A stretch of DNA of 25,163 nucleotides from Lentisphaeria bacterium (GCA_019408975.1 DXVA01000020.1:1-25163), one strand, 5' to 3'. Numbered from the stretch's first letter, positions 8,468 to 16,514 are shown. The notes: generated from the letters alone by a model not told the origin. Numbers and translations: made by a program.

Positions 8468-10153
8468 TCATTTTACAAGTGTAGTCAGGTATTCAGATAC
8501 CGGACCGAGTACCGCGACCGGGAGAAAAAGCAGCGCACCGACAAAGACCACAGTTCCGCCGATTACGATTCCGAAAAGCGGTGTGTCGGTTTTCAGTGTG
8601 CCGACGGTCTCCGGAACCTGTTTTTTGGCAAAGAGCGAACCGCAGATCGCAAGCTGGAAAATAATCGGGACGAAACGGCCGATCAGCATCACAAGCCCGC
8701 AGGCAATGTTCCACGGAACCGTGTTGTCGCCAAGCCCCTCGAAACCGGAACCGTTGTTTGCGGATGATGAAGTGAACTCATAAAGCATTTCAGTGAAACC
8801 ATGGAATCCGGGATTCAGCACCGTATCACGCCCCCAGGAGGGGATCAGGCAGAAAATCGCCATGCCGCCAAGAATGCAGAGAGGATGCATCAGGAGCGCC
8901 GGAAGCGCGTATTTCATTTCGCGCGTCTCCACTTTCTTGCCGAGGTATTCCGGTGTCCGCCCAACCATCATGCCGCAGATGAAGACTCCGATGATGATGT
9001 AGGTAAACAATCCGAGAAAACCTACGCCGATGCCGCCGAAGGTAATATTGAACCACATGCCGACCAGAGGAATCAGGCCGGTCAGCGGATTCAGGCTGCA
9101 ATGCATCGAGTTCACCGAGCCATTGCTGGTGCATGTCGTAAATACAGCCCACAGGGGACTCGCCCCGGTACTCAGGCGCAGTTCCTTTCCTTCAAGATTG
9201 GGAGCGGCGGCGACGGGCAGGCCATGCAGAGCTGTCGCCGGTTCACTCTCGAATGCGACCGCGAATCCGAGCTTAGCCAGGCAGAGAACCGTCATAACGG
9301 CAAAAATGACCAGCGCATGTTTTTTATGTTTCGTGATTTCGCCGAACATCCAGACACAGCCCATGGGGATAATCACCAGGCTGATACATTCGACCAGGTT
9401 GCTGTAAAAACCGACGTTCTCCAGAGGGTGAGCCGAGTTCGGGCCGAAGAATCCGCCGCCATTGGTCCCGAGCTGCTTGATGATCACCTCCGCCGCCACG
9501 GGGCCGCGGGCGATGGTCTGCACCGCTCCTTCCAGCGTGCGGACGACTGCCGCTCCATCGAAGGTCATCGGCACACCGCAGAGAACCAGCAGGGTTGCTC
9601 CGATCGCGGCAAGGGGCAGAAGCACCAGAAACGTCGCGCGGCACATATCCAGATAATAGTTATTCTGCGCTCTGGAACTGCCGAGCCACCGTGAGGCGGC
9701 GGTTACGGCGGCAAGTCCCGTTGCAGCGGAAACGAACTGTAGCCACATGATCCCGAAAATCTGGGAAAAATAGGACAGAGTGCTTTCTCCGGAATAATGC
9801 TGCAGATTGGTGTTCGTTACGAAAGAAGCTACGGTATTGAAAACCAGACTTCCTTCCATCCCCTTCTGTCCGTCGGGATTCAGAGGCAGAATCTGCTGAA
9901 GCCCCAGAACGGCAAAGACGAGTGCGAACATCACTGTATTGAAGATCAGCAGGCTCACGGTGTACTGTTTCCAGTTCTGGTCAGCATCGGCGGCTTTGCC
10001 GATGATCCTGCGGAAAAAATGCTCCACTCCCGCGTGGAAAGGTTTCAAATTTGCCTTTGGGTACATGACCTTGAACATCCATCTGCCGAGCGGCAGGGAA
10101 ATCAGAATTGACAATCCGAGCACCGCAGCAGCAAGTAAAAACGAGTAAATCAT
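8468..10153 (-). CDS. kdpA: Potassium-transporting ATPase subunit A
   Basis: A 561-residue KdpA, the channel-like potassium-binding subunit of the pump, with about ten membrane spans. The four selectivity-filter-like loops are visible: SFVTNTNLQHYSGE (110-123), TNGGGFFGPNSAHPLEN (230-246), TCTSNGSVNSMH and TSSSANNGSGFEGL. The third and fourth are slightly atypical (SNGS, SSSANNGS) compared with the common TTGA and SSAANNNGS forms, but lie in the expected places. AAGGAG, overlapping the kdpF stop, serves as its ribosome site, implying translational coupling. Confidence 0.97.
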   Translation of the reverse strand: MIYSFLLAAAVLGLSILISLPLGRWMFKVMYPKANLKPFHAGVEHFFRRIIGKAADADQNWKQYTVSLLIFNTVMFALVFAVLGLQQILPLNPDGQKGMEGSLVFNTVASFVTNTNLQHYSGESTLSYFSQIFGIMWLQFVSAATGLAAVTAASRWLGSSRAQNNYYLDMCRATFLVLLPLAAIGATLLVLCGVPMTFDGAAVVRTLEGAVQTIARGPVAAEVIIKQLGTNGGGFFGPNSAHPLENVGFYSNLVECISLVIIPMGCVWMFGEITKHKKHALVIFAVMTVLCLAKLGFAVAFESEPATALHGLPVAAAPNLEGKELRLSTGASPLWAVFTTCTSNGSVNSMHCSLNPLTGLIPLVGMWFNITFGGIGVGFLGLFTYIIIGVFICGMMVGRTPEYLGKKVETREMKYALPALLMHPLCILGGMAIFCLIPSWGRDTVLNPGFHGFTEMLYEFTSSSANNGSGFEGLGDNTVPWNIACGLVMLIGRFVPIIFQLAICGSLFAKKQVPETVGTLKTDTPLFGIVIGGTVVFVGALLFLPVAVLGPVSEYLTTLVK

Positions 10154-10161
10154 ACCACTCC

Positions 10162-10242
10162 TTAAAATTTTTCAGGTTTCAGAAGAACATAACACAGGTA
10201 AACCGTACAGAATACGGCTACGGCAGAAGCCAGATAAATCAT
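10162..10242 (-). CDS. kdpF: KdpF small membrane subunit (26 aa)
   Basis: A 26-residue peptide starting MIYLASAVAVF and ending YVLLKPEKF. It has a single hydrophobic helix and the KPEKF-type tail characteristic of KdpF, the small lipid-like stabilising subunit of the Kdp complex. It ends 8 bases before kdpA. AAGGA stands 8 bases before its ATG. It is too short for most gene callers and was found by reading the sequence between kdpA and the leader. Confidence 0.85.
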   Translation of the reverse strand: MIYLASAVAVFCTVYLCYVLLKPEKF

Positions 10243-10259
10243 AATTGCCATCCTTTCAA

Positions 10260-10349
10260 TTACTTTACGGAATCACAGAATCCGGTCAGGGCAAACATCC
10301 CTGCAAAAAACAGTATGCCGAGAAGAAAACACCCGATTGCCATTGCCAT
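10260..10349 (-). CDS. Small membrane peptide at the head of the kdp operon (29 aa)
   Basis: ATG 10349 has a strong ribosome site (AAAGGAG, 7 bases upstream) and opens a 29-codon frame: MAMAIGCFLLGILFFAGMFA then LTGFCDSVK. One hydrophobic helix is followed by a short polar tail. It ends 17 bases before kdpF, so it is the first gene of the operon. I do not recognise it as a named family; it could be an extra small subunit or a regulator of the pump. Two cysteines flank the helix. That it is translated is inferred from the ribosome site and operon position. Confidence 0.6.
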   Translation of the reverse strand: MAMAIGCFLLGILFFAGMFALTGFCDSVK

Positions 10350-10380
10350 GCAAAACTCCTTTCTCACATTTTCCGCATTC

Positions 10381-10439
10381 GGGAAAGAACATGAATCCGT
10401 CCGTATCCTCCGGACGGTTCATTTTCACGGCTCTTTCCC
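10381..10439 (-). promoter_or_regulatory. Structured leader upstream of the kdp operon
   Basis: Nested pairing is visible. Outer stem: GGGAAAG (10381-10387) with CTTTCCC (10433-10439). Middle stem: ATGAA (10391-10395) with TTCAT (10418-10422). Inner stem: CCGTCCG (10397-10403) with CGGACGG (10411-10417). It ends about 30 bases upstream of the first small gene and would be in the 5' leader of the kdp mRNA. It does not match a riboswitch class I know. No strong promoter was recognised in 10440-10700. Confidence 0.4.
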
Positions 10440-10620
10440 AAAATGGTCAGTTAAAAATTCACCGGACTCTATGGATAGCAAAATACATGCCAGAAATTCC
10501 ATCATCGTTTTTGAGTCTGAAAAAGGCGGGGCGGCATTCGGAAAGATTGAAAGATGCAAAGGGAAGGGGTGCAGATACCGTGCAGAATGCAAGGTCGATA
10601 ATCCGGCATCCAGCCGTATC

Positions 10621-10792
10621 GGGAACGAAAAACGAAGCTTCGAGAGCCGCCGGGAATGCGTACCGCAGGAGAGCTCCGGGCGGAGATTTCACATGCTGCG
10701 CGACCAGTGGTTGGAACCGCCGCCGGACCATGACAAGGGCAGAGCCTTTGACCCGGGAAGAATACTCACATATTCTTCCGCTTCAAAGCCGA
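10621..10792 (+). repeat. Degenerate intergenic repeat, copy B (two modules)
   Basis: The segment 10709-10792 aligns with copy A (2722-2800), and its first part with copy C (5659-5698). 10621-10656 is an inverted match to 5619-5650. It contains the perfect palindrome CGAAGCTTCG (10633-10642) and a 9-bp hairpin, GGAAGAATA/TATTCTTCC, at 10756-10779. The hairpin lies about 40 bases past the MFS stop and may help end that transcript. The gene-free stretch 10350-10819 holds this repeat and the kdp leader structure. Confidence 0.5.
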
Positions 10793-10819
10793 CCCGAGGG
10801 GACTGAAAACCAAAAAGAA

Positions 10820-12016
10820 TCAGCTCATCTGCTGCCTGGAAGCCGTTCTCATTGTCAGAAAACCGATTCCGGCAATGACGGCGAAAGAGGAAAGAATGCC
10901 CCATAGAATCAGCGGAGCGCCGGAATAGGACTGGAATACCAGCGAACCGATCCACGGCCCGACCGCCATGCCGATTCCGCGCACCAGTCCGAGAGTCGCC
11001 ATACTTCTTCCGATCCCCCCTTGCGGCGCAAGCTGACTGACCTGCGTATAAAGCGCAGGCTGGACAATCACCTCGCCAAGCGTCAGCACAAATACTGCGG
11101 TTCCGAGCGACCATCCTCCGGTACAGAATGCCAGAGAAAAGTAGCCGAGCGCATACAACGCCGCGCCGGAGAGCAGGCGCAGGGACTGATGCATACGGAT
11201 GCGGTCCAGCAGATGCGTCACCGGCAGCTGGAAGAAAATGATCGTGAAGCCGTTGACGGAGTAGACCAGCCCCAATGTGTCGCGGCTGACTCCGATCACG
11301 CCGGTCGCGTAGACCGACAGCACTGAATAAAGCTGGGAAGTCAGCAGGAACAGAAGAAAACTGCTGATCAGCAGTTTCACCAATGTGGAGTTCCGCAAAA
11401 TGCTCCGGATTGCGGATTTATCCTCCGGCTTCGGCACGGAAGGTACGGTCTGCGGAACCTCCCGGCAGCAGTGCCCCGTGTAAAACGTGCCCGCCATGCA
11501 GAGTACTGCTGTAATTGCAAACATCAGCGAAAACGGCGTCCGGGCGAGAAACGCCCCCAGCATGGGGCCTACCGCCCAGCCGACATTGGTGCCGATCCTG
11601 ATTTTGCTGTAAACTCTGGGACGCTCCTCCGGCGTCGTCAGATCCGTCAGGTAAGAATCCGCCGCGACCTGAAAAAAAGTCCCGACACCGGCATTGACCA
11701 TCAGAACAACGGCAAACAGCCAGAACGGCGCCTGCCAGAAAGCCAGCGCCGCCAGAATCAGGAAAAGCGCAGCACGGGAACTCTGCCCGAACTGCATCAT
11801 GAAACGCCTGCCGATCCGGTCCGTCAGCCATCCCGAAACCGGCGGCGAGAGGATTACCGCAAGCCCCATCAGAGGAAAGATCGTGCCGACCACATCCATG
11901 GGGATATTGCGTTCCTCATGCAGATAGATAGGGATAAACGGGTAAACGATCGAATATGCCAGCGAGTTGATCGCCCATGCCGCAGCCAGTGACGTGGAAC
12001 GGTTGTCATGCTTCAT
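10820..12016 (-). CDS. MFS exporter (drug/solute efflux type)
   Basis: A 398-residue major facilitator superfamily transporter with about twelve membrane helices. The MFS signature between helices 2 and 3 reads GWLTDRIGRRFMMQFGQ, and a proton-antiporter-like segment around helix 5 reads NVGWAVGPMLGAFLA, pointing to an efflux-type (MdtG/Bmr-like) member. The open frame runs back to a TTG at 12115, but ATG 12016 (MKHDNRST) fits the family N-terminus; its ribosome site is weak. It lies 117 bases downstream of a TetR gene on the same strand, the usual arrangement for a repressor and its efflux pump. The substrate is unknown. Confidence 0.85.
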   Translation of the reverse strand: MKHDNRSTSLAAAWAINSLAYSIVYPFIPIYLHEERNIPMDVVGTIFPLMGLAVILSPPVSGWLTDRIGRRFMMQFGQSSRAALFLILAALAFWQAPFWLFAVVLMVNAGVGTFFQVAADSYLTDLTTPEERPRVYSKIRIGTNVGWAVGPMLGAFLARTPFSLMFAITAVLCMAGTFYTGHCCREVPQTVPSVPKPEDKSAIRSILRNSTLVKLLISSFLLFLLTSQLYSVLSVYATGVIGVSRDTLGLVYSVNGFTIIFFQLPVTHLLDRIRMHQSLRLLSGAALYALGYFSLAFCTGGWSLGTAVFVLTLGEVIVQPALYTQVSQLAPQGGIGRSMATLGLVRGIGMAVGPWIGSLVFQSYSGAPLILWGILSSFAVIAGIGFLTMRTASRQQMS

Positions 12017-12133
12017 TTTTACGGTTCTGTCTCTCTGTTTTCCTGTGATTTGAATGTTCTGCTTTGACGGAAATATAAAAGCCGCCGCAGATGACTCCCG
12101 GCAGCTTTCCGGCAATTTTATCCGGCAATGGTT

Positions 12134-12826
12134 CTATTTCAACCCCAAAAGCGGATAGGATGCCTCCGCAATGCTCTGCGCGATTTTATCAAGCACTTCC
12201 GGAGAGTAGGCTTTGATGCGGAACTCCTGAAGAATAGCCTTTTTGGATACCATCGTATATTGAATCTGCGCAATGACAAGCCTGCGCCATGCATAAGCCT
12301 GTTCCTCCGTAAGCCCCGGATTGATGCGCATTGCAAACCGGTTCAGAGAATCCCGCGCCTGTGCCAGACGGGCATCCATGATTTTCCTGGCATCCTTGCC
12401 GGCGTCAACCAGAAGTCTGGTGTAAAACACGGGCAGAAAAGGAAACTTTCTGTTGCAGTGGATTTCCTTCAGATAGGAGCCGATTGCCGCTGTAAGCGCA
12501 TCAAGCACGCTTTTACGATCTTTTTTCCGACATACTGCCAAAGGCGCCACAATCTCCAATGCGCGTTCCTCCGACATGAGAAAGGCATTCAGTGTTTCCA
12601 GATAAAGATTGTGTTTGACTCCGAAATGATAGACAAGCGAGCCCAGTCCGATACCGGAAGCCTCGGTAATATCCCGGAAAGACGTGCCGTCATATCCGCG
12701 TTCCGCGAAAAGTTTCGCAGCTGCCTTCAGGATATTCTTTCTCGTTTCAACTCCATTGGCATTGAAACGCAATCCCGGCCGTTGTCCCTTTCCGATGTTG
12801 AGCTTCTTCATCGTTCTTTTCTCCAT
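12134..12826 (-). CDS. TetR/AcrR-family transcriptional regulator
   Basis: About 230 residues. The N-terminal helix-turn-helix is clear: TRKNILKAAAKLFAERGYDG, then TSFRDITEASGIGLGSLVYHFGVKHNLY. The C-terminal ligand-binding domain (LVIAQIQYTMVSKKAILQEF) resembles the CecR/DUF1956-type TetR regulators. It probably represses itself and the MFS exporter behind it (inference). The start is uncertain: ATG 12826 (MEKRTMKK) and ATG 12811 (MKKLN, with GGAG 9 bases upstream) are both possible, and a longer form from 12856 lacks a well-placed ribosome site. Confidence 0.85.
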   Translation of the reverse strand: MEKRTMKKLNIGKGQRPGLRFNANGVETRKNILKAAAKLFAERGYDGTSFRDITEASGIGLGSLVYHFGVKHNLYLETLNAFLMSEERALEIVAPLAVCRKKDRKSVLDALTAAIGSYLKEIHCNRKFPFLPVFYTRLLVDAGKDARKIMDARLAQARDSLNRFAMRINPGLTEEQAYAWRRLVIAQIQYTMVSKKAILQEFRIKAYSPEVLDKIAQSIAEASYPLLGLK

Positions 12827-12896
12827 AATTGTAACTTCCCCGTTATCCCCATCCATTCCCTTATTCCACCCTGTTACAGCAATATCCGAAAATATT

Positions 12897-12919
12897 GTAA
12901 AGTAAACACTGTAACTTAC
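12897..12919. promoter_or_regulatory. Candidate TetR operator
   Basis: A 23-bp imperfect palindrome with outer arms GTAA/TTAC and inner matching TA pairs (GTAAAGTAAACACTGTAAC then TTAC). It lies about 75 bases upstream of the TetR start. A second small inverted repeat, AATAT/ATATT, is at 12881-12896. This is the size and place expected for autoregulation. The remainder of 12920-13137 shows no gene or clear element. Confidence 0.35.
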
Positions 12920-13137
12920 ATCTGTTTTTCAAAAAAAACAATCCGTTTTCAATATTCTCTATTAAAAAACAGTGATCCCGGGTAACACGTTCTGCGGAAA
13001 CGAAGACACACCGGGACAATGATTTACAGCGGTTTCAACCAGGTGTGCGGAATGCCCGGACAGCCCAGGGATAAGAAGTGGCGCTAGGGTTTTGCATCTG
13101 CCTTCAAGATTCGTGCATTCCCCCCGGTTTGCATTAT

Positions 13138-13178
13138 AAAAAAATACCGTGTGTTCCAGAAAGGGCACACGGTATTTT
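13138..13178 (-). terminator. Intrinsic terminator of the deacetylase operon
   Basis: AAAATACCGTGTG (13141-13153) and CACACGGTATTTT (13166-13178) form a perfect 13-bp stem with a 12-base loop. Read on the minus strand the stem is followed by a run of seven T. It lies 20 bases past the deacetylase stop. Confidence 0.9.
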
Positions 13179-13197
13179 CCAGTATTCTGTCTGAATG

Positions 13198-14076
13198 TCA
13201 GTCCAGACAGCCGGATGCGGTAGTAAAGACGGAACCGGCGGCTTTCAGCTTTTCAATCAGCAGATCCAGCTGTTCCACTGCGTAAGGCCCGCAGTTCTTC
13301 ACAATGAAAGGATCGGGCAGAACCGCACCCTCTCCGGAGTGGATCAAACCTTCCGGCATGGGCCAGAATTCCCACGGATGCATATAGAAACAGAGGAACG
13401 GATCGACTTTCTTCTGTTCGCAGTATTTTACATAACCTCTGATATGTTCCATGACGGCATCCGCAGACTCCGTGCGCCATAAGGGCCACTGATCCATGTC
13501 GCGTCCATACTGATCTTTGGAATCCATGGAAAGGTCCGCGAAGTTCGGCAGTTCGATAAGCTTCATATCGCCTTCTTTCGTCCAGTCGTCCTTCGAGGGA
13601 TGATACGGAGTAAGGCGCTCACGGTAGAAATACATGGGGTATGTGGCATCGGATTTATAACCGAGCCGCTCCAGGGCATTCACTACGGTGGTGGAACCCC
13701 AGAGACGCGGGCAGCGCCATGCGGTCGGACGCACACCGGCGACTTCCTCAACCCATTTCGTTGCCAGCTCGATACGATGTTCCACCTCTTCCGGCAGAAG
13801 CGGTATCATGCCGGGAATCTCGAACAGAGGATCGCCGATCGTCTCATGGAACAGCGTGTGACAGCCGATTTCGTGTCCGGCGTCCCGCACCATATGAACG
13901 ATTTCCGGATTCTTCTTGGCGCTGTCGCCAGTGAAGAAGAAAGTCGCTTTGATGTCATGCTTCCTGAGAACGTCCAGAATCAGCGGCGTCCCGTGTTTGA
14001 ATCCCTCATAGAATGAGGTCCAGCTTCCGATATCGGTTTCCATATCGAAACCGAACACTGTTTTGATTTGATTCAT
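13198..14076 (-). CDS. Polysaccharide deacetylase (CE4/NodB-like)
   Basis: A 292-residue protein with the NodB homology fold. Motif 1 is FGFDMETD (Asp11, Asp15), motif 2 is GHEIGCHTLFHE with the metal-binding H73-x3-H77, and motif 3 is WRCPRLWG around Arg121. CYMHPWEFWP near the C-terminus supplies the late histidine. Relatives deacetylate N-acetylated sugars or act on purine-derived amides (PuuE type). No signal peptide is present, so it is cytosolic and probably not a peptidoglycan enzyme. Its ATG overlaps the stop of the upstream gene (ATGA), and AAGGAG lies 8 bases upstream, indicating coupling to the DUF6786-like gene. Confidence 0.88.
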   Translation of the reverse strand: MNQIKTVFGFDMETDIGSWTSFYEGFKHGTPLILDVLRKHDIKATFFFTGDSAKKNPEIVHMVRDAGHEIGCHTLFHETIGDPLFEIPGMIPLLPEEVEHRIELATKWVEEVAGVRPTAWRCPRLWGSTTVVNALERLGYKSDATYPMYFYRERLTPYHPSKDDWTKEGDMKLIELPNFADLSMDSKDQYGRDMDQWPLWRTESADAVMEHIRGYVKYCEQKKVDPFLCFYMHPWEFWPMPEGLIHSGEGAVLPDPFIVKNCGPYAVEQLDLLIEKLKAAGSVFTTASGCLD

Positions 14077-15095
14077 TTTATGATCTCCTTGGAATTGATA
14101 TTGTATTCTTTCATCAGAAGTTCGGCAAGATTCTCCTTCGGTCCCTTGAAGATGAAGGTGTCGGAAACCACGGTCGAATGATCGAATCTGCCGTCTTTTT
14201 CAATCATGGGGGCAATGGTTTCAAGCTCGAAAAAGTTCAGCGTCGCGCCATTGAAGATGCTGTAAACATCTTCCGTCGAGAACGGGCCGCTTTTCTGGTC
14301 GTTGTCGGCGATATTGATATATCTGCCATCCTTGATCTTCGTTTTGCGTATGATCAGAATCCCGCGGGCGGGATCATAGGCGCCGATCAATGCGGGACGA
14401 CACTCTTTCCTCACGCCGATCTGGAGGCGGTCGGGACCGCCCAGGCGAAAGACGAACAGGTTATCCGCAAATGTGATCCGGGACAGCGGATCTCCGTAAA
14501 AATCGTCATTGATGACTTTTTCCGTATCAGTGCAGTCAAATTGACCGAACGCAATGATGCCCTCCGCTCCGGGAAACTGCTCCAGAGTCCACGCATTCAG
14601 CAGAACATCTTTCACGGGATAATCGTTGCGTGCGGTAAATGTATCCGTCGAGGTGTAGGACACCCCTTTCACGAGACAGCTTCGCGCCAGCGAGGAAATG
14701 TCATTTGCATGAACCTCGCGCTTATATTCCAGTTCAACATTGATCCCTTTGGCATTGATGAGCGCAATATCCTTGACCATGACCGCATCCGTATCGGAAA
14801 GCACAGTCAATTCAGGGCAGACTTTATTGATGCCGTCCTGGACAGTCCATTCCCCGTGCGGATAATTGAACGCGAAAGCGCCGCCCTCGGGAGCCGGCCA
14901 CAGAGAATTGCCGCCGATATTGTTGAATTCATCGGATGGGTCCGCCGCCATCGCAAAATCAAGCTTGTGAACCAGCGTATCGCCAATGGAGCAGAAGATA
15001 CGCCCCTGCAGGCCGGGTGAAAGATATACGGTTCCGTCGGTGCTCCTGAGGCCTTTGACATTTACATCCACTTTTCTGATCTGTTCCGTCAGCAT
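14073..15095 (-). CDS. DUF6786-like protein (mutarotase-like fold suspected)
   Basis: About 340 residues, rich in beta strands. NNIGGNSLWPAPEGGAFAFN (near residue 60) recalls the WxGPEGGQFS segment of DUF6786 proteins, whose fold is related to sugar epimerases (galactose-mutarotase-like); this assignment is from memory and moderate. Function is unknown. ATG 15095 is preferred over 15101 because GGGAG is 7 bases before it but only 1 base before the other. There is no signal peptide. The 4-base overlap with the deacetylase gene suggests the two act on the same sugar or sugar conjugate (inference). Confidence 0.65.
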   Translation of the reverse strand: MLTEQIRKVDVNVKGLRSTDGTVYLSPGLQGRIFCSIGDTLVHKLDFAMAADPSDEFNNIGGNSLWPAPEGGAFAFNYPHGEWTVQDGINKVCPELTVLSDTDAVMVKDIALINAKGINVELEYKREVHANDISSLARSCLVKGVSYTSTDTFTARNDYPVKDVLLNAWTLEQFPGAEGIIAFGQFDCTDTEKVINDDFYGDPLSRITFADNLFVFRLGGPDRLQIGVRKECRPALIGAYDPARGILIIRKTKIKDGRYINIADNDQKSGPFSTEDVYSIFNGATLNFFELETIAPMIEKDGRFDHSTVVSDTFIFKGPKENLAELLMKEYNINSKEIIK

Positions 15096-15129
15096 TGCCA
15101 TTCTCCCTCATTACATGGTTGTTTTAATG

Positions 15130-15157
15130 AATATATGCTGAAAAATAGTCGAATCAA
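15130..15157 (-). promoter_or_regulatory. Promoter of the DUF6786-deacetylase operon
   Basis: On the minus strand, TTGATT (15157-15152) and TATATT (15135-15130) are 16 bases apart, about 35 bases upstream of the start. Further upstream, TGTTA/TAACA with a 4-base centre (15238-15251) and the ATATCGCTAT stretch near 15221 could be regulator sites. The remainder of 15160-15427 shows no credible gene. Confidence 0.5.
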
Positions 15158-15427
15158 GAAGCTTTTATAGAAAAAAACAGATGATTCCTTTCCTTTTTCC
15201 TGAAATATAGCAGCACTTCTATATCGCTATATTCTTGTGTTAGATTTAACAATATAACATCAAAGAAGGTAAAAGCAAGGGCGAAATTGAAAAAATGAAC
15301 TGCACGATGCAAAACGGGATATCGGAAAGCTGAATCAATGGCGAAATTCCAGAATAATGTGCTGTAGGTAGTCTTTTGATACCCCGCGTGCTTTGCACCG
15401 GGGTTGTTCATTGTCCTGAAGGAGGAC

Positions 15428-15465
15428 AAAAAAAAGGACGTTTTCGTGTGGAAAACGTCCTTTTT
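15428..15465 (-). terminator. Intrinsic terminator of ilvC
   Basis: AAAAAGGACGTTTTC (15431-15445) and GAAAACGTCCTTTTT (15451-15465) form a perfect 15-bp stem with a 5-base loop. On the minus strand it ends in eight T. A small hairpin, ATCAGT/ACTGAT (15470-15484), overlaps the ilvC stop just before it. Confidence 0.92.
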
Positions 15466-15483
15466 CAGTATCAGTGAAACTGA

Positions 15484-16479
15484 TTATGCCTTGCGTTCGA
15501 ACAGGGAACGGATCTTTCTGCCCGTGACTTCGGCAATATGATCGCCGAGAGCTTTGCGCTTGCCGAGGAGTTCCGGAGAACCGTTGGCAATCTCTGCAAG
15601 GAAGGTCTTGGCGAATTCGCCGCTTTCGATTCTCTTGAGAGACTCTTTCATTTTTTCTTTCACATCGGGCGTGATGATCTTCGGGCCGTTGTAGTATTCA
15701 CCGAATTCGGCGGTGTTGGAGATTACCGCGTTCATCTTCTGGATGCCGCCTTCGTAGATCAGGTCAACGATGAGCTTGAGCTCGTGGATGCACTCGAAAT
15801 ATGCCATTTCCGGGGGATATCCGGCTTCGACGAGAACCTCGAAACCGTATTTCATCAGATCGACGCATCCGCCGCAGAGAACGTTCTGTTCGCCGAAGAG
15901 GTCTTCATAGGTTTCCTGTTCGAATGTGCATTCGAGAACGCCGGCGCGGGTGAAGCCCATTGCTTTCGCCATCGCGAGAGCGGTCTTGGCTGCATGTCCT
16001 GTCGCATCCTGTTTGACGGCGATCAGCCCGGGAACGCCGAAGCCTGCGAGGAACGCTTTGCGTTCTTCCGTGGCGGGGCTCTTGGGAGCGACCATGATCA
16101 CGTCACAGCCTTCCGGAGGAAGAATCTGTTTGAAGACAACGTTGAAACCGTGGGAGCAGGAGAGAGTCTTGCCCGGAGTCATGTGCTTCTTGATCTCGTT
16201 GTCATAAGTGGACTTATGGAACTCGTCGGGAAGCAGAATGTGAATGATGTCGGCTTTGGCTGCCGCTTCGTCGGCGGACATGACCTGGAAACCGTCGGCA
16301 ACGGCTCTGTCAAAGGACGGCCCTTTTCTGGAACCGATGATTACATTGACGCCGGAGTCTCTCATGCAGAGCGCCTGAGCGCTGCCCTGGCTGCCGTAGC
16401 CGATCACGGCAACTGTTTTTCCGTTTAAGATGGATGCATCCGCATCTTTGTCATGAAGGATTTTCACTTCCTGAGCCAT
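15484..16479 (-). CDS. ilvC: Ketol-acid reductoisomerase
   Basis: A 331-residue class I (short) KARI. It isomerises and reduces acetolactate or acetohydroxybutyrate using NADPH and Mg in valine, isoleucine and leucine synthesis. GYGSQGSA (27-34) binds the nucleotide and the SRKGPSF loop (50-56) suggests NADPH preference. CSHGFNV has the conserved His110, and DLFGEQ has the metal ligands Asp193 and Glu197. The usual APKGPGHxVRREY segment is replaced by APKSPATEERKAFLAGFGVP (131-150), a departure probably shared with related phyla. AAGGAG lies 5 bases before the ATG. No ilvB/ilvN is adjacent; it is a single-gene transcription unit. Confidence 0.96.
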   Translation of the reverse strand: MAQEVKILHDKDADASILNGKTVAVIGYGSQGSAQALCMRDSGVNVIIGSRKGPSFDRAVADGFQVMSADEAAAKADIIHILLPDEFHKSTYDNEIKKHMTPGKTLSCSHGFNVVFKQILPPEGCDVIMVAPKSPATEERKAFLAGFGVPGLIAVKQDATGHAAKTALAMAKAMGFTRAGVLECTFEQETYEDLFGEQNVLCGGCVDLMKYGFEVLVEAGYPPEMAYFECIHELKLIVDLIYEGGIQKMNAVISNTAEFGEYYNGPKIITPDVKEKMKESLKRIESGEFAKTFLAEIANGSPELLGKRKALGDHIAEVTGRKIRSLFERKA

Positions 16480-16514
16480 TTTTACTCCTTCGCGGGACTG
16501 CCCGCTATTTAGTT

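Noticed and set aside
10273..10422. 49-codon minus-strand frame in the kdp leader (MNRPEDTDGF, with CGKC)
   Set aside because: It overlaps the well-placed 29-aa gene in another frame, lacks a ribosome site, and its zinc-ribbon-like CGKC is probably chance.
10350..10620. c-di-AMP or other known riboswitch upstream of kdp
   Set aside because: The conserved core features of the known class were not seen; only an unassigned nested hairpin is supported.
10459..10731. 90-codon minus-strand frame upstream of kdp
   Set aside because: Its translation falls on the degenerate repeat (copy B); similar peptides in copies A and C come from DNA-level repeat identity. No ribosome site.
12962..13168. 68-codon minus-strand frame between the TetR gene and the deacetylase
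   Set aside because: It begins inside the deacetylase terminator stem and has no motif.
15154..15429. 91-codon minus-strand frame between ilvC and the DUF6786-like operon
   Set aside because: AT-rich composition, no ribosome site and no motif; it overlaps the -35 box of the operon promoter.
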